The notes under the pieces were generated by a model. That model saw nothing but the letters and a program-made list of their open reading frames with translations. It was not told the origin of the DNA and searched no databases. DNA of 64,000 nucleotides from NCBI GenBank assembly GCA_003290165.1, contig QNQO01002062.1, forward strand, positions 62,001 to 126,000, written 5' to 3'. The stretch's first letter is position 1, and each line of letters opens with the position of its first letter. Of the stretch, positions 45,837-56,906 are shown piece after piece. This DNA is from Berberis thunbergii (Eukaryota; Streptophyta; Magnoliopsida; Ranunculales; Berberidaceae). The translations under genes and the position numbers were made by a program.

Positions 45837-46702
45837 CAAAGCCATAAATTTTAAAATAAATATCCCATAATGGCCTTCATGTGTGGTGATGTCTATGTTG
45901 GTGGTTCTTCTGTCAAATCTCTTGCTCCCCATCACAACTATAGTGGAAGTTGATGTTGTTTAAAAATAATAAATTACAAAAACAACACAATTGGTCACCA
46001 AATAATCAGAAAAATTATTAAATTTACAAGGTGTAGCTTTCATTCTCTCATTATGCAATAGCAAAATTCATATAATTTGAGTTAAATTATTGGTGTTGTG
46101 ATTAGAAAGTAAGTTGGAACATCATTAACCTCACTACTACTCTTAATCAGTGACCAATAACAATCTCAAATTATGCTAAAATGATGTGGACTTCAACATA
46201 AACTATGTGATGTACACGCCTATATATTTAATTTTAATGTTGCATGTATCGCTCAAATACATTCATCACTCAGGTGCCATGATTTCGTTAGCGGCTACCA
46301 TCTTCATTTATTTGTCACCGGTACAGAAAATTGCTCATCACATCCTCTGTACTATTTTCATTTTCAACATGAAAAATGTATGTGGGATTGCACATATCGG
46401 CCCCATAGTCAATTATTTCATGAACACTTCCATCCTCACTGCGTGGATGCTCTTACAAACTTTTTCTCAATCTACACCTCCATTTTCCACGTGACTTTTC
46501 TTCTCTCATGCATTACACGTGCTGTTTTCTCCAGGGGACCTTCCAAGAATTTACAAGGTGTGAATAGAAGAACATTGGATAAGGGTACTTTAGTCATTTA
46601 TGAAAATATGGTAGTTGAGAGAGTTTTCCTAGTGGTGCCGCGTGGTTGGTGGCCCTCAGACAACACGCCTTTGCTTTCCACATTCCCTCATCTCTACTTC
46701 CC
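45837..46702. other. Upstream region of the HAD gene
   Basis: AT-rich DNA between the copia 3' LTR and the promoter of the next gene. No gene or repeat is recognised. Confidence 0.4.
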
Positions 46703-46709
46703 TATAAAT
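46703..46709 (+). promoter_or_regulatory. TATA box of the HAD gene
   Basis: TATAAAT lies 107 bp upstream of the start codon, within CCCTATAAATCGAGC, a good plant TATA context, and is followed by a CT-rich leader. Confidence 0.55.
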
Positions 46710-46815
46710 CGAGCTCTTCTCCAACACTTTCAAATGCTAGCTCGAAACATATATATTTCAATTTCATCAAGCTTTCAAATTTACTTCAATTTCCTTCTGT
46801 TCTTCTTGTTCAACA

Positions 46816-48434
46816 ATGGATCACTGCAGCATATCTCTTCGCGAAGCTAGTTCCGATTTCAATTGCCTTCTTTTCGGTACAATTCACCCCCTAATAAGTC
46901 TCTCAATATATTGGACTTATTGATCATCATGTTCAAATTCATTAATGATTTTGTTCATTTTTTTTTGTAGACCTTGATGACACTTTGTACTCGTCCAAGA
47001 CTGGAATTGGTGCAGCTTGCAAGCAAAACATCGAAGGTGTTACAAATTTACGATAAGCACAACTTTTTTTTTGGCATAAATTTTAAGTGATTATAGTCAC
47101 TAATCTTTGTTAATCTTGTACAGATTTTCTGATTGAGAAATGCGGGTTTTCGACTGACAAAGCTTCACAGCTCCGAGTTGAGTTGTTTAGAACTTACGGA
47201 AGCACCTTAGCTGGCCTAAGGGTAATTTCTTCTTCAACTAATTGTGTTCAAATTTCTTAAGAAGAACATGAGAAAAATACAATTTTTTATCTGACTATAT
47301 ATAGTTTTTGTTCATGTTTTTTAGGCTCTGGGGTATGATATTGATGCAGACGACCACCACGGTTTCGTGCACGGAAGGTTGCCTTATGAGTCCATTATGG
47401 CGGATCCTCAGCTACGCAACCTCCTGGGAAACATCAATCAGAGAAAACTTGTAAGAGAAGTTCAATTTCGCTTCTTCCTCGGCTTCCAACTTTAATCAAA
47501 CTGAAATTTGAACTTTAGTAGGACTAATTATTTTTTTCGTTCTTGTTGTTTTGGTCAGATTTTCACTAATTCTGATAGAAAGCATGCAATCAAGGTCCTA
47601 GAGAGGTTAGAAATACAGGATTGTTTTGAACAGATCATCTGCTTCGAAACCATTAATCCGAATCTCTGGAAATCCAGTAGGCCAGATGAGTTTCCTGTTG
47701 TATTGAAGCCGTCCATTGATGCTATTAAACATCGCTGTGCATGTGGCAAACATCGATCCTGGTCGCACTGTAAGCTACACTACCACCTTTCCCTTTCCTC
47801 ATTTTCCATATCTTTGGTTTATATACTTTAATATGAAACTGACCATAGCCTAATTTTATATTGATCAGCTGTTTCTTGACGACAATGTCCTCAATATCGC
47901 CTCCGGTAAAGCTGTTGGTCTTCGCACTGCATTGGTAAGCTCAATTATTGTTTATAGACTGCCATGGTTCTCTGCATCAGTTAAAGGTTGTACCAACTGA
48001 GTTGGTAGACGGTAGACATATGACGAATGAAACCATGAGATGATATGTCATTTGAGAGGGAGAGTTTAACAACATCCCAACTAGTAGGGGCACTTTCTTG
48101 GGTAAACTTTAGTGATTGTTGTCAAAATCATCCCAATGTTCTATCAAAATCTAGATGTTGACAATTGAATTTACATGGTTCACATGAGAAATTCTTGTGT
48201 TTTTCTGCTGTCGAGATCCACTTCATCGGTCAATCGAAGATTCTAGGCCGTCCGTAAAAATGTTTTTAGTATAAGACTTCAGTTTCAGTGTTAGTTTTTA
48301 ATAAATATGTTCCAACTATTTCTCATGTATTGCAGGTTGGGAAATCAGTGAAAACCAAAGAAGCTGATTATGCAGTAGAGAGTATACTTAATCTGCCACA
48401 AGTGATTCCAGAAATATGGCATGAATGGAACTGA
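46816..48434 (+). CDS. HAD-family hydrolase, pyrimidine 5'-nucleotidase-like (SDT1 type), one-base insertion in exon 5
   Basis: Exons: 46816-46876, 46971-47036, 47124-47221, 47325-47450, 47559-47769, 47869-47934, 48336-48434; all introns are GT-AG and phases agree. The product would be 241 residues. HAD motifs: DLDDT (residues 21-25; nucleophile and acid Asp), TNSD (~120), the Lys in VVLKPS (~167) and LFLDDN (~188-193). The spacing and the alpha-helical cap between motifs I and II are those of the plant pyrimidine 5'-nucleotidase-like branch (yeast Sdt1p relatives), presumably cytosolic nucleotide phosphatases. In exon 5 one extra base near 47733 (CATCGCTG where the frame needs CATGCTG) shifts out AVHVANIDPGRT and the following exons. 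Exon 5 is 211 nt where 210 is needed. All other exons are clean, so an assembly error or a very young lesion is likely. Confidence 0.85.
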
Positions 48435-48693
48435 TAAGAATGGCGCAAAGAACCTCACCCATTCTAGAAGCGAAATCGATTCCATTCTAACAACTGCAAC
48501 AGTTGGTGCTTGATGACGAATGACCATAAACACAATCAATCTGATATGATGCTTTAATTTGGTGCATATAATTGGGTCAGATTAATTGTTTGTAAATTTG
48601 TTGCATAATTGGAGTGGCTCAGTGTTTGTAGATTTGTTGCATAATTGTGTATGAATTGAATCAAGGTATGTAGATGACGACTTTGTACATATT

Positions 48694-48699
48694 AATAAA
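48694..48699 (+). terminator. Poly(A) signal, HAD gene
   Basis: AATAAA about 260 bp after the stop codon, in a T-rich stretch. A plausible near-upstream element for cleavage. Confidence 0.4.
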
Positions 48700-49629
48700 A
48701 GCTATGGTTATCTGTCATTTCTTTCTTTAATCAAGAGGATTGTACCACCACGTTATGTGTCGACTTTATTGCTTGATTGGATTATATATTTGTGATATGT
48801 GGATGGATATGTATTGCAACAACCAGCTCATGCAAACATATAAATATCATCCATTCCTTTTGCCTCTATTTATTGAATTAAAAATATTAAAAGAATTTAT
48901 AAGTTGGCTTCAATATCAAATCTCAAATGGTTAAGAAAGTCAAGTGCAATTGATCAACAATCATATATTATTTTGAATTAATAATTAAAATGGAAATTTT
49001 TTTAAAATGAATTTGAATTCTTGTGAAAAGAATATGCTCATGAAAAATCAGTACTCAGTATTTCGAAAATATTGAGACTAAAGTCCATTACACTCGTTAT
49101 CCCTGGTTTGATTGCCTTCTCTAAAAGATTAAGATGCATGAGACGTGTTGATTTCCTGTTGTGTAGTTTGTATTTTTTTTTTAAAGCAATTAGGGTTTTT
49201 AAGGACTCTTTAACCTTTATGTTAATAAAAAAATTATAAATAAAAAGAAAAAAAATTCAAAATATAATCTCTCTCAAAAGGATAATACTCTTCGGCAAAT
49301 CTCATGTCAGTGACTCCTTCAATTTTTACATAAATCTCATATGAGTGATTCCACCAAAGGCTTAATATTACTTTTTTTTCTTTGTTGTGGAGAATGCTCA
49401 AAGTACATCTTGTTACATTTTACTGCATCATGTAGATCTCCGAGGGCTTAGTTCATAAGTTTTTTCAATGAAAGCTCGGAAATAACAACTTTGTGGTATT
49501 GTAGGTAATCAGTTTGGTCATATAGCACCCTAATTTTGCATTCAACACTTTCTTAGTAATCTCTTGCAAACGGTTAAAGTAAACCAATTCATTGTCTTGA
49601 TGTAAATTAAAGATGTTCAGTTTCTCTAG
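48700..49629. other. Intergenic, nothing recognised
   Basis: AT-rich DNA without coding potential. Its last 8 bases begin the target duplication of the hAT-like element. Confidence 0.4.
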
Positions 49630-49637
49630 TAACAAGT

Positions 49638-50359
49638 AGGATTGGACATCCCATCTTGCGATCTCGATCTCGGTCCGGTCTCATCCTGTTTCGTCCTGAT
49701 TTTTTAAGTTCTTTTGGGAATGATCAAATTCATCTCGATTCCGTTCGGATCTGGAGTGGAATGGAGATTTTTCAATCTCACTCATCCTGTCCTGTCATGA
49801 ATTTATTTATTTAATATTTATTATTATTAATTTTAATCAAACCACTCTTCTAAAGGAAAGTTTAGAATATGTTTAAATTAAATCAAAACATTTAATATTT
49901 GAAAACTTACTTGATTTGATGCTATTTGTTTAGATAAATTTTTTTAATGAAAACTTAAGTTTGGATATTTTAGATCAAATAGAACTCATGAAATTTATAC
50001 ATTTTCACATTTTAGATTTGTTGTATGACAATTATTTTTAAAGACATTAAAGCTAAATGATGGTTTGTTTTAGTTTTGCACTATAAGTTATATGTATAAC
50101 TATTGGTTAGGGTATCACACAAATGATGCTTAACATAAAAAATAATAATTGTAAATTCATTAGACCATAATTTTACATGATATTTAATACTGTTACAATG
50201 ATAGCTATATGTACATGAAATTGGGCATTATTGATGTGTGAGTAATGTGATGAAATTTTTTGTATTCTTCATTAGAAGATTATTAGTACTCGCTCATCCT
50301 GTCTCGTCCCAATCCCAGACGAACGAAATGAGATCCGTCCTGTCCCATACCCGCCCCTA
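49638..50359. mobile_element. hAT-like non-autonomous element, candidate
   Basis: A 722-bp block is bracketed by TAACAAGT at 49630-49637 and 50360-50367, an 8-bp direct repeat as hAT elements make. Its ends are weak inverted repeats (TAGGATTGGACATCCC on the left, TAGGGGCGGGTATGGG as the reverse complement of the right). Sub-terminal parts are rich in TCTCGTCCCAT-like motifs on both sides. There is no transposase. A short right-end-like piece with a third TAACAAGT (50472-50479) follows. Confidence 0.55.
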
Positions 50360-50520
50360 TAACAAGTGAGCCACAAGTTTAATTGTTCATGTAAATCAAT
50401 ACATCATCTCAACCTCGTCTCATCCCTAACGAATGGAATGATATTTCATCCCGCCCCGTGCCCAACCCCACTAACAAGTGAGCCACAAGTTTAATTGCTC
50501 ATGTGAATCAATTAATCAAA
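50360..50520. repeat. Direct repeat of the hAT-like target region
   Basis: The ~45 bp starting TAACAAGTGAGCCACAAG occurs at 50360 and at 50472. Between them is a 67-bp segment resembling the hAT-like right end (CATCCCGCCCCGTGCCCAACCCC). This suggests a tandem duplication of end plus target, or two successive insertions. Confidence 0.6.
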
Positions 50521-51378
50521 GTAAAGTTAGAGCTAGCCCACCCTAAGGAGTACTCTTTTTTCTTTGCCATTGTCTCCATTTCATTTGTGGTGCCTTAATC
50601 TATATTGTCCTTCTAATATTCTATCCTTCTCCTTTGTTAGGAAAGAGGGTGGCATATATATATTGTATTCAAGTGGGTTTCTGATGCGCTGCAAGTGTGG
50701 AAGTTGTCCCAAAACTAGGGAATCATGACATGTACTCCACTTTCCATAGATACGGTAAGCTGAACTTGACATAAAGGTGGATCATCTACATGAGAAGTTT
50801 GGTTTCTGGATTGATTGAGTAGAACGTACACACCCACTTTATTTCCGGTCTTACCGAATTAACCTATACAGTGTTTATATAGACATCTTCATCTTTTTTT
50901 TTTTTATGTGCAAGGCAAAAAAAAAAACAGAAGCAATCAAAGTCCTATATTATAGTTATTGGACTTTCAAGGACCACGTTTGTGTCGTGGATTCAATGCA
51001 ACATAAAACAAACCAAAGCAAAAAAATCTTGCTACCGAGAGAAGTCTAGAATCAGGGAAAAATGATAGGGCGTCACGTAACCCTTGTTCACTATACTTAT
51101 AAGTTCACTATACTTATAATGATCCTCAATTTGTTTGGTTTTTATAGAATTCCAGAACTTATTAAAGATGTCGCAAGCTGAGTTTGAACCGATGACCTAA
51201 TGGTACTCCCCATCCGTCAAGTTTTAACTGTTGAGTGTCATGTCATTGGCGCCTTCTTATATTTCTTCATGACAACTCCTCCTTATTTGACGTAGAACCA
51301 TTCAAGTCAACGCTATCCCAACACAACTTTTTAATCTCTTTGCTTTGCTTTTGCTCAAACCAGAAATAATCACTGGAT
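50521..51378. other. Intergenic, nothing recognised
   Basis: No gene, RNA or clear repeat. Poly-T and poly-A runs lie at 50895-50930. Confidence 0.4.
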
Positions 51379-51690
51379 CAAGGAATGTGATTTCTTGAAA
51401 AATATCGAAATTTCACAAAATATTGTTTTAGTTACTGAAATTTTATTTGAAACCTGAAGTGTTTATTTTTATTAGGTCAATCTCAATTTTCGTATATTTT
51501 ATTTGTGATCATAACTTTAATGTTAAATTTATATAAGTAATTCTTCTGCATATGAATTTGTAGAGTTTAAAGTGCTTAAAATTATATTGATAACTTAAAA
51601 AACTATAATCAATTTTTTTTCCTTTATTCTATACACAGTGAAATATTTCTCAAAATTAACTTACCGAAATTAACGAAATCACAATCCTTG
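51379..51690. mobile_element. MITE, copy 1 (TIR CAAGGAATGTGATTTC)
   Basis: 312 bp with terminal inverted repeats: CAAGGAATGTGATTTC on the left, and CAAGGATTGTGATTTC as the reverse complement of the right end. It is AT-rich and non-coding. A longer diverged copy lies at 55992-56376. No unambiguous target duplication is seen. Confidence 0.65.
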
Positions 51691-51864
51691 CAATGGACGG
51701 CAAATAACACTAAACTTGTCAGTTTGGACCATATGATGGTTCGGACCCTTGGCCCATTTTACTCAAGCAACCCTTATTGGCCCATAAGAGCTTGTAAAAG
51801 AAGAACAAAGAACAAGAAGAAGATTAGACGAGAAGAAGAGACAGAGAGAAGGTGAACAACAACA

Positions 51865-54800
51865 ATGACAACTATTTCGAAGGTTTTGCTGCAACGACCT
51901 CCTCCGCTTCGCCTCTGTAAATCTTGACCATCTCACTGAGACAGTAAGTACCCTTTTCACCATTCTGTCTCTGTTTCGATTAATCTATTGATTGATTGAA
52001 AATGAAACTGAAACACTAATGAGGTTTCTTTCACTTTGTATTCTAAAAAATGGGCAGTTCAACATGTCGTTCTACATGACGTACTTGGCAAGATGGCCTG
52101 ATTACTTCCATGTCGCTGAAGCTCCTGGAAATCGAGTCATGGGTTATAGTAATTCCTCTTCCCCTCCTCACCTCTTTACAAGTTTTCTTCATTTCTCAAC
52201 AAGGGGTTCTTTGGTTTAACCAATAGGTTAATGGGTATTTTGATTTCGTTTTGAGACCAACTAAATTGCTTATTATGACCTGAATTGCCACTAAAAAGTG
52301 CTAGTTTTGTATGGGCAGAAGGGTTTTACAAGAATGTTGGAAAATTGAGGGTTTACATAATTGGGTCCAATAAACAAAAGAAGAAGCTGAAATGTTGAAT
52401 AATCATCAAGCTATCCAACTATCCAATGGAAGATTATCAATTGAACGCAGATAGTAACCAACATGATTTCTTTCACAAATAGGGATTTTAGGTGAATTCT
52501 AAGATGAATTTGGAGGGGAGTGTGAAACTTGCATTTTAAGTTTCCGCAGCTCGAGCCTTCCGTTTTAGTTTTTGGAGTGCAAATATCGCATTTCTATCAG
52601 CTGATTGCTACTTTCAAGAGATCTCAGCTCTCCTTTGCAGTAGTAAACTTGGATCTCAATCTGTTATTATTTATCTCGAATTTTGGTTGATAAACATCAA
52701 GATGAAGGAAAGGGAGAATGCCATCTCCGAGGTAGTAATTGTTAGACTAAAGTATGTGTTCACCGCTATGCAGAACTTTGTTTTCCCCACACATAGGAGA
52801 GATCACAAACAGTTGGATCTTAATCTCCTTGATAGATTGTGTTAGTTGGTATAATATTCTAGGTTATGTCACCCATCTACATTCTAGAATGTAGCTCAAC
52901 GTGCTTAAATACTTTCTCCTAGCTTTAAAGCGGTCTATACAATCACTTTTAAGAGGTAAGATATTTGTGACCGACAATATACTAAGATGTAGAGGCCAAA
53001 TATATCAAGTTCCCATTCCTAATAAATCTTCGTGTTAACTCTTATGGACCCCTCCATCATTGCCTCTGATATTTCTTTCGCTCAGTCTCCAAAGCTATGC
53101 AATAAGGACACTCTATTCTTATCAAATAAAAGTGTGTCAACACGTATCATGTCAGATACTCGGTCAACACTCACGGATACTCTCATTGGATACTCCATGC
53201 TCAAATCATCAACTTTTCAAAATTTTTTTACATATTTTGAAAAGTTCCATTTTCATACTAATGTTATAAGCATGTTATGAACAATTGACCTACAAGTGAA
53301 TGAATAACACTAGTAGTTCATAAATTATTGCTGGAAAAGTAAATATACTAAAATGTACAAGCATGTCCCATAACGTATCTCGTATTGTGTTTTTCAGGCC
53401 AAACGTATCCGTGTGAGATACTGATAACCGTATCTGCGTCATTGTTACATAGCTCTAAAATGAACGAGTACTAGTCTATAAATCTTATGTATTATTGTTA
53501 CAAATGTCTTACCTAACTAAGAGAAAATATCTAAGCGCGTCGAACTAAATGGTAGGTTGTATGCATAATATAAGAAAGGAAATATAAAAAACAAAAATTC
53601 TAATTTGTCGAGGGAAATGGCGAGGAAAACAGCGAGTGACCCCACAGGGGAGTGGAGAGCCGTCCATTTTCCCTCGGGATGTGCGCTTGAACTTTCGAGA
53701 TGGTGCGTTGAAAAATCAAACGCGCATCCCGGAGGAGATGAACGGCTCCCCCCTCTCCCTGTGGGGTCCCTCGCTGTTTTCCTCGACAAATTGACGGGTT
53801 TCTATAAAAAATATAGCCATCAACACACCGTATCAAGGAGATTAAGGTCCAACCTATTAGATTAAACCCAACTGTTCTGTTTTGTGATCTCTCTTATGTG
53901 TTAAAAATACTTGTTCCTTAAATTTTGTGGGAACTATTTATAGCGTTTTAATTTTGATAACCACCAATCTTTGTATGCTTGCAGTAATGGGGAAAAAGTT
54001 GAAGGGCAGGGTGAATCTTGGCACGGTCATGTGACTGCTGTGACTGTTGCTCCAGAGTACAGGAGGCAGCAGCTAGCAAGAAACTCATGAACATGCTCGA
54101 GGATATTTAGTGACAAGATGTAAGTTGGCATATTAAAATTGTTAACATACCAAATTCTACATCAACAATCATTGAACTCTGTTTCAGTAATCTGAATTCA
54201 GGTGTAACTCAATAGCCTAAATGGTGACTGGAAGTATTAGTCAGTAGAAGATTCGTATCTCCAACTACTCTGGTAGATATCATGTAATCATTGAATTAAA
54301 TGATCTCTGACTTGCGTGTACCCTACTTTAATGTTATTTACGTCTATAGTCCAAAGAAGCTTCCATCTATAATAGATCTTTAAAAATTATCATGGTTAAT
54401 TCGTCTCCTATTCTCTCACTGTCATGTCTTAATTGCATAACCAAGTTCAGTTTAGGCTGCTTAATGCCATCCAACACCTTTTGACAGGAGTGTTATTAAT
54501 GCAGTCTATAATAATGACCACGCTATGTCGTTTTGGCTTTCAACTTACTTATGCTTCGTGCAATAATAGTATCCATTGTTTGCAGTGATAAGGGTTATTT
54601 CGTGGACCTTTTTGTGCGAGCATCCAATTTACCTGCTATAAAGATGTATGAAAAGGTTAGTTTCTAAGACCTTATCTCAAATTGGCTTACTATTCTCTGT
54701 ATGCGTATAGCGTACGTAAAAAGAATTGTTGGGAGGCCAGCCATGCGCTTGGCTGTTATAAAATTCACTTGGTCTGAATGTGAGGCTGAACCATAAGGGA

Positions 54801-55203
54801 CTACTAGGTTGATTACTGCACTAGAATAATTGTGAACTGTTCAGTTTGTTTCTGTATAATTTCAGAATGTATATATGTGTAATTCATTTATGTACATTAT
54901 GATAGATTCATATGCTTACAGTACTGAACACCTTTTTTTCCCACTCAGCTTGGTTATGTAATCTATAGAAGGGTGCTGCGATATTACTCTGGGGAGGAGG
55001 ATGGATTAGGTGAGTTCAAAACCTCTGTATATCAGTCATGAGTCTCCAACTTTCCATTTCAGAAAAATATTGGTCAGTATTATTCTATCGCTTACACTAG
55101 TTTTTTTTCAGACATGAGGAAAGCCCTGTCACGTGATGTGGAGAAAAAATCAATCATTCCTCTTAAAAGACCAATTACTCCTGATGAACTGGAGTACGAC
55201 TGA
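51865..55203 (+). pseudogene. NAA20: NAA20 homologue (NatB N-acetyltransferase catalytic subunit), frame broken by small indels
   Basis: Six exons with intact GT-AG sites: 51865-51943, 52058-52148, 53985-54119, 54586-54655, 54949-55009, 55112-55203. Read with the indels ignored, they give a GNAT acetyltransferase of usual NAA20 length (~174 residues). Recognisable parts are FNMSFYMTYLARWPDYFHV, the acetyl-CoA loop region EYRRQQLA, KMYEKLGY and the conserved end LKRPITPDELEYD. NAA20 with NAA25 acetylates Met-Asp/Glu/Asn/Gln N-termini on the ribosome. The frame is broken in exon 1 (an extra T in ATTTCGA, near 51877). It is broken three times in exon 3: two extra A after ATGGGG, one A missing in GCAAGAAA, and an extra T in ATATTTAG. 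Exons 2, 4, 5 and 6 are clean. All four changes alter homopolymer length. It is either a young unprocessed pseudogene or a normal gene with consensus errors. Confidence 0.85.
53592..53802. mobile_element. Mutator-like fold-back MITE in a NAA20 intron
   Basis: A 211-bp element flanked by an exact 9-bp direct repeat, TATAAAAAA (53583-53591 and 53803-53811). Its two halves are inverted copies: AATTTGTCGAGG...AACAGCGAG.GACCCCACAGGG on the left matches the reverse complement of the right over about 90 bp, with mismatches. A 9-bp target duplication with long inverted arms points to the Mutator/MULE superfamily. It lies in intron 2 of the NAA20 homologue. Confidence 0.8.
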
Positions 55204-55991
55204 GTATGTTTTTCTGGGCATTTTTGTTAACTGAAAGTTACTATGGTAAAGTGGATTGTGTGTTGCATGTTTGTTTACCTGGTTTTACCCGGTCTTAAAA
55301 ATGTTATGAACCATTTATCTTTTTATCAATGAAGGTCATGGGTAACTTCTTTGGAGATTGTAATATTTTCTACCTTGAAAGAGTGGTATTATATGAAATT
55401 TTAGTTGAGAAAATTTTCCAGTATATCTCGTCATATCTTTAAGTAGCATTCAAACATTTTAAAGATCCCTAGTTGCTTAAGGGGATTCTTCTCACATGTT
55501 AGAAGGTGTTAACATGAATTTTATGCCCTTAGAGAGACTACTAGATTGGCAAGTTAATGGAGGGTGTAGACGGGGGACGACCATTGAAAACTTGGATGAA
55601 GGCAGTAAAGGAAGACATCCTCGAGTCTTGATTAGGCGAGTATATGTTGAAAGACCACATTGCTTGAAGAACCAAAATATGTGTATCCGACCCCGATAGT
55701 ATCGGGAATGGGCTTTGATAATGGAGAGACTACTAGAGTTAAGCTTGTGGTAATTACCTTAAATCAAAACTTAAACCCCTGTGGGCTAATTCAATATATA
55801 AAGAGCCCTTCGAGAAAAGTTGAGATAATTCAGATTACCGGTATGGAGGTTGTTCTTGTTTTGAGCATCTTAAAGTGTTGCAATAGACGATGCCTAGAAA
55901 ATGTTAAACTTTAGCTCTTCATAAGCATGATGTGTGTGGACCACGATATTATGGATTTTCAAAAGCTGATTTAATCTTAGGTTCTTGGAAC
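55204..55991. other. Downstream flank of the NAA20 homologue
   Basis: No supported gene. Two short overlapping frames (55496-55914) have no recognisable domain. Confidence 0.4.
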
Positions 55992-56376
55992 CAAGGAATG
56001 TGATTTCTCGAAAAAATGTTGAAATCTCACGATTTTTTTTTTTTTTTAATTACTGAAATTTCTTTTAAAATCCGAAATATTTATCTCTTTCGTTAGACTA
56101 ATCTCAATTTCCCTACATTTGAACCCGTTTGAACCTTAGTTTAGTATTAAAATTTTATTATATAAGTGATTCTTATGCAATATATTGTTTGTATGACATT
56201 ATGAGTTTTCTGGTACTCTTTATGTAGTAGTAGTATATGAGAGTTTAAAATGTTTAAATTATATTGATAACTTCAAAATTACAACCGAAATTTTTATGGT
56301 TTTTTCTATACAAAACGAAATATTTCTTAAAATCAACTACCGAAATTACCTCAAAAAACGAAATCACAATCATTAC
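55992..56376. mobile_element. MITE, copy 2 of the family at 51379
   Basis: Same terminal motifs (CAAGGAATGTGATTTC on the left, GAAATCACAATCATTAC on the right). The internal sequence is collinear with copy 1, plus extra AT-rich insertions (e.g. near 56195-56245). It is non-coding and lies 4.6 kb from copy 1, on the other side of the NAA20 homologue. Confidence 0.65.
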
Positions 56377-56906
56377 CTAGAACTCACTTTGAGATTTGCT
56401 CATTGTATATAAACAAATGTATTATGAGATTTAGCACTTGAAACACCATTTAAGTGCTCACTCGAAAAGTGTACAGTAACTTCTGTATGTCTTAATAGTT
56501 GATGGTAATCACCCAGTGTAGAATGTGGTTGATCTCATCTCCAGTGATTGACAAATACACTGGTTTAGTTCCATTCTTACTCTGTTTCTTATGAAAATTA
56601 ATGAGTCTTAGTTGGATGTATATAAGTGTGTATATCGTCTTGGATTTATTGTAAAGAAAAAAGTGATCATATCATGTAACATGTAATTCCACGAAGCGTA
56701 AAATCTACTTGGAACAGTATTGGGACCTTAATTCCCAAAATAAATCAAATAGCTATCAACAGAAAGTATTTGATAATCTGTACAAATAAATACTTATCAT
56801 GTAAGACAATCTTGGTACCAAGACCCACCAAGTATTCTTTATTTGAGAACACGGCCTATGAAAAAATTTCTCCTATGACAACGGCAAATTATATTCTAAG
56901 AAAGCT

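Noticed and set aside
53605..53865. 86-residue frame in the NAA20 intron, with a mirrored frame on the other strand
   Set aside because: Both frames lie in the two arms of the fold-back MITE; mirrored open frames are expected from the inverted repeat.
55496..55914. Two overlapping short frames downstream of NAA20
   Set aside because: No recognisable domain, no splice or promoter signals, and the length is within chance.
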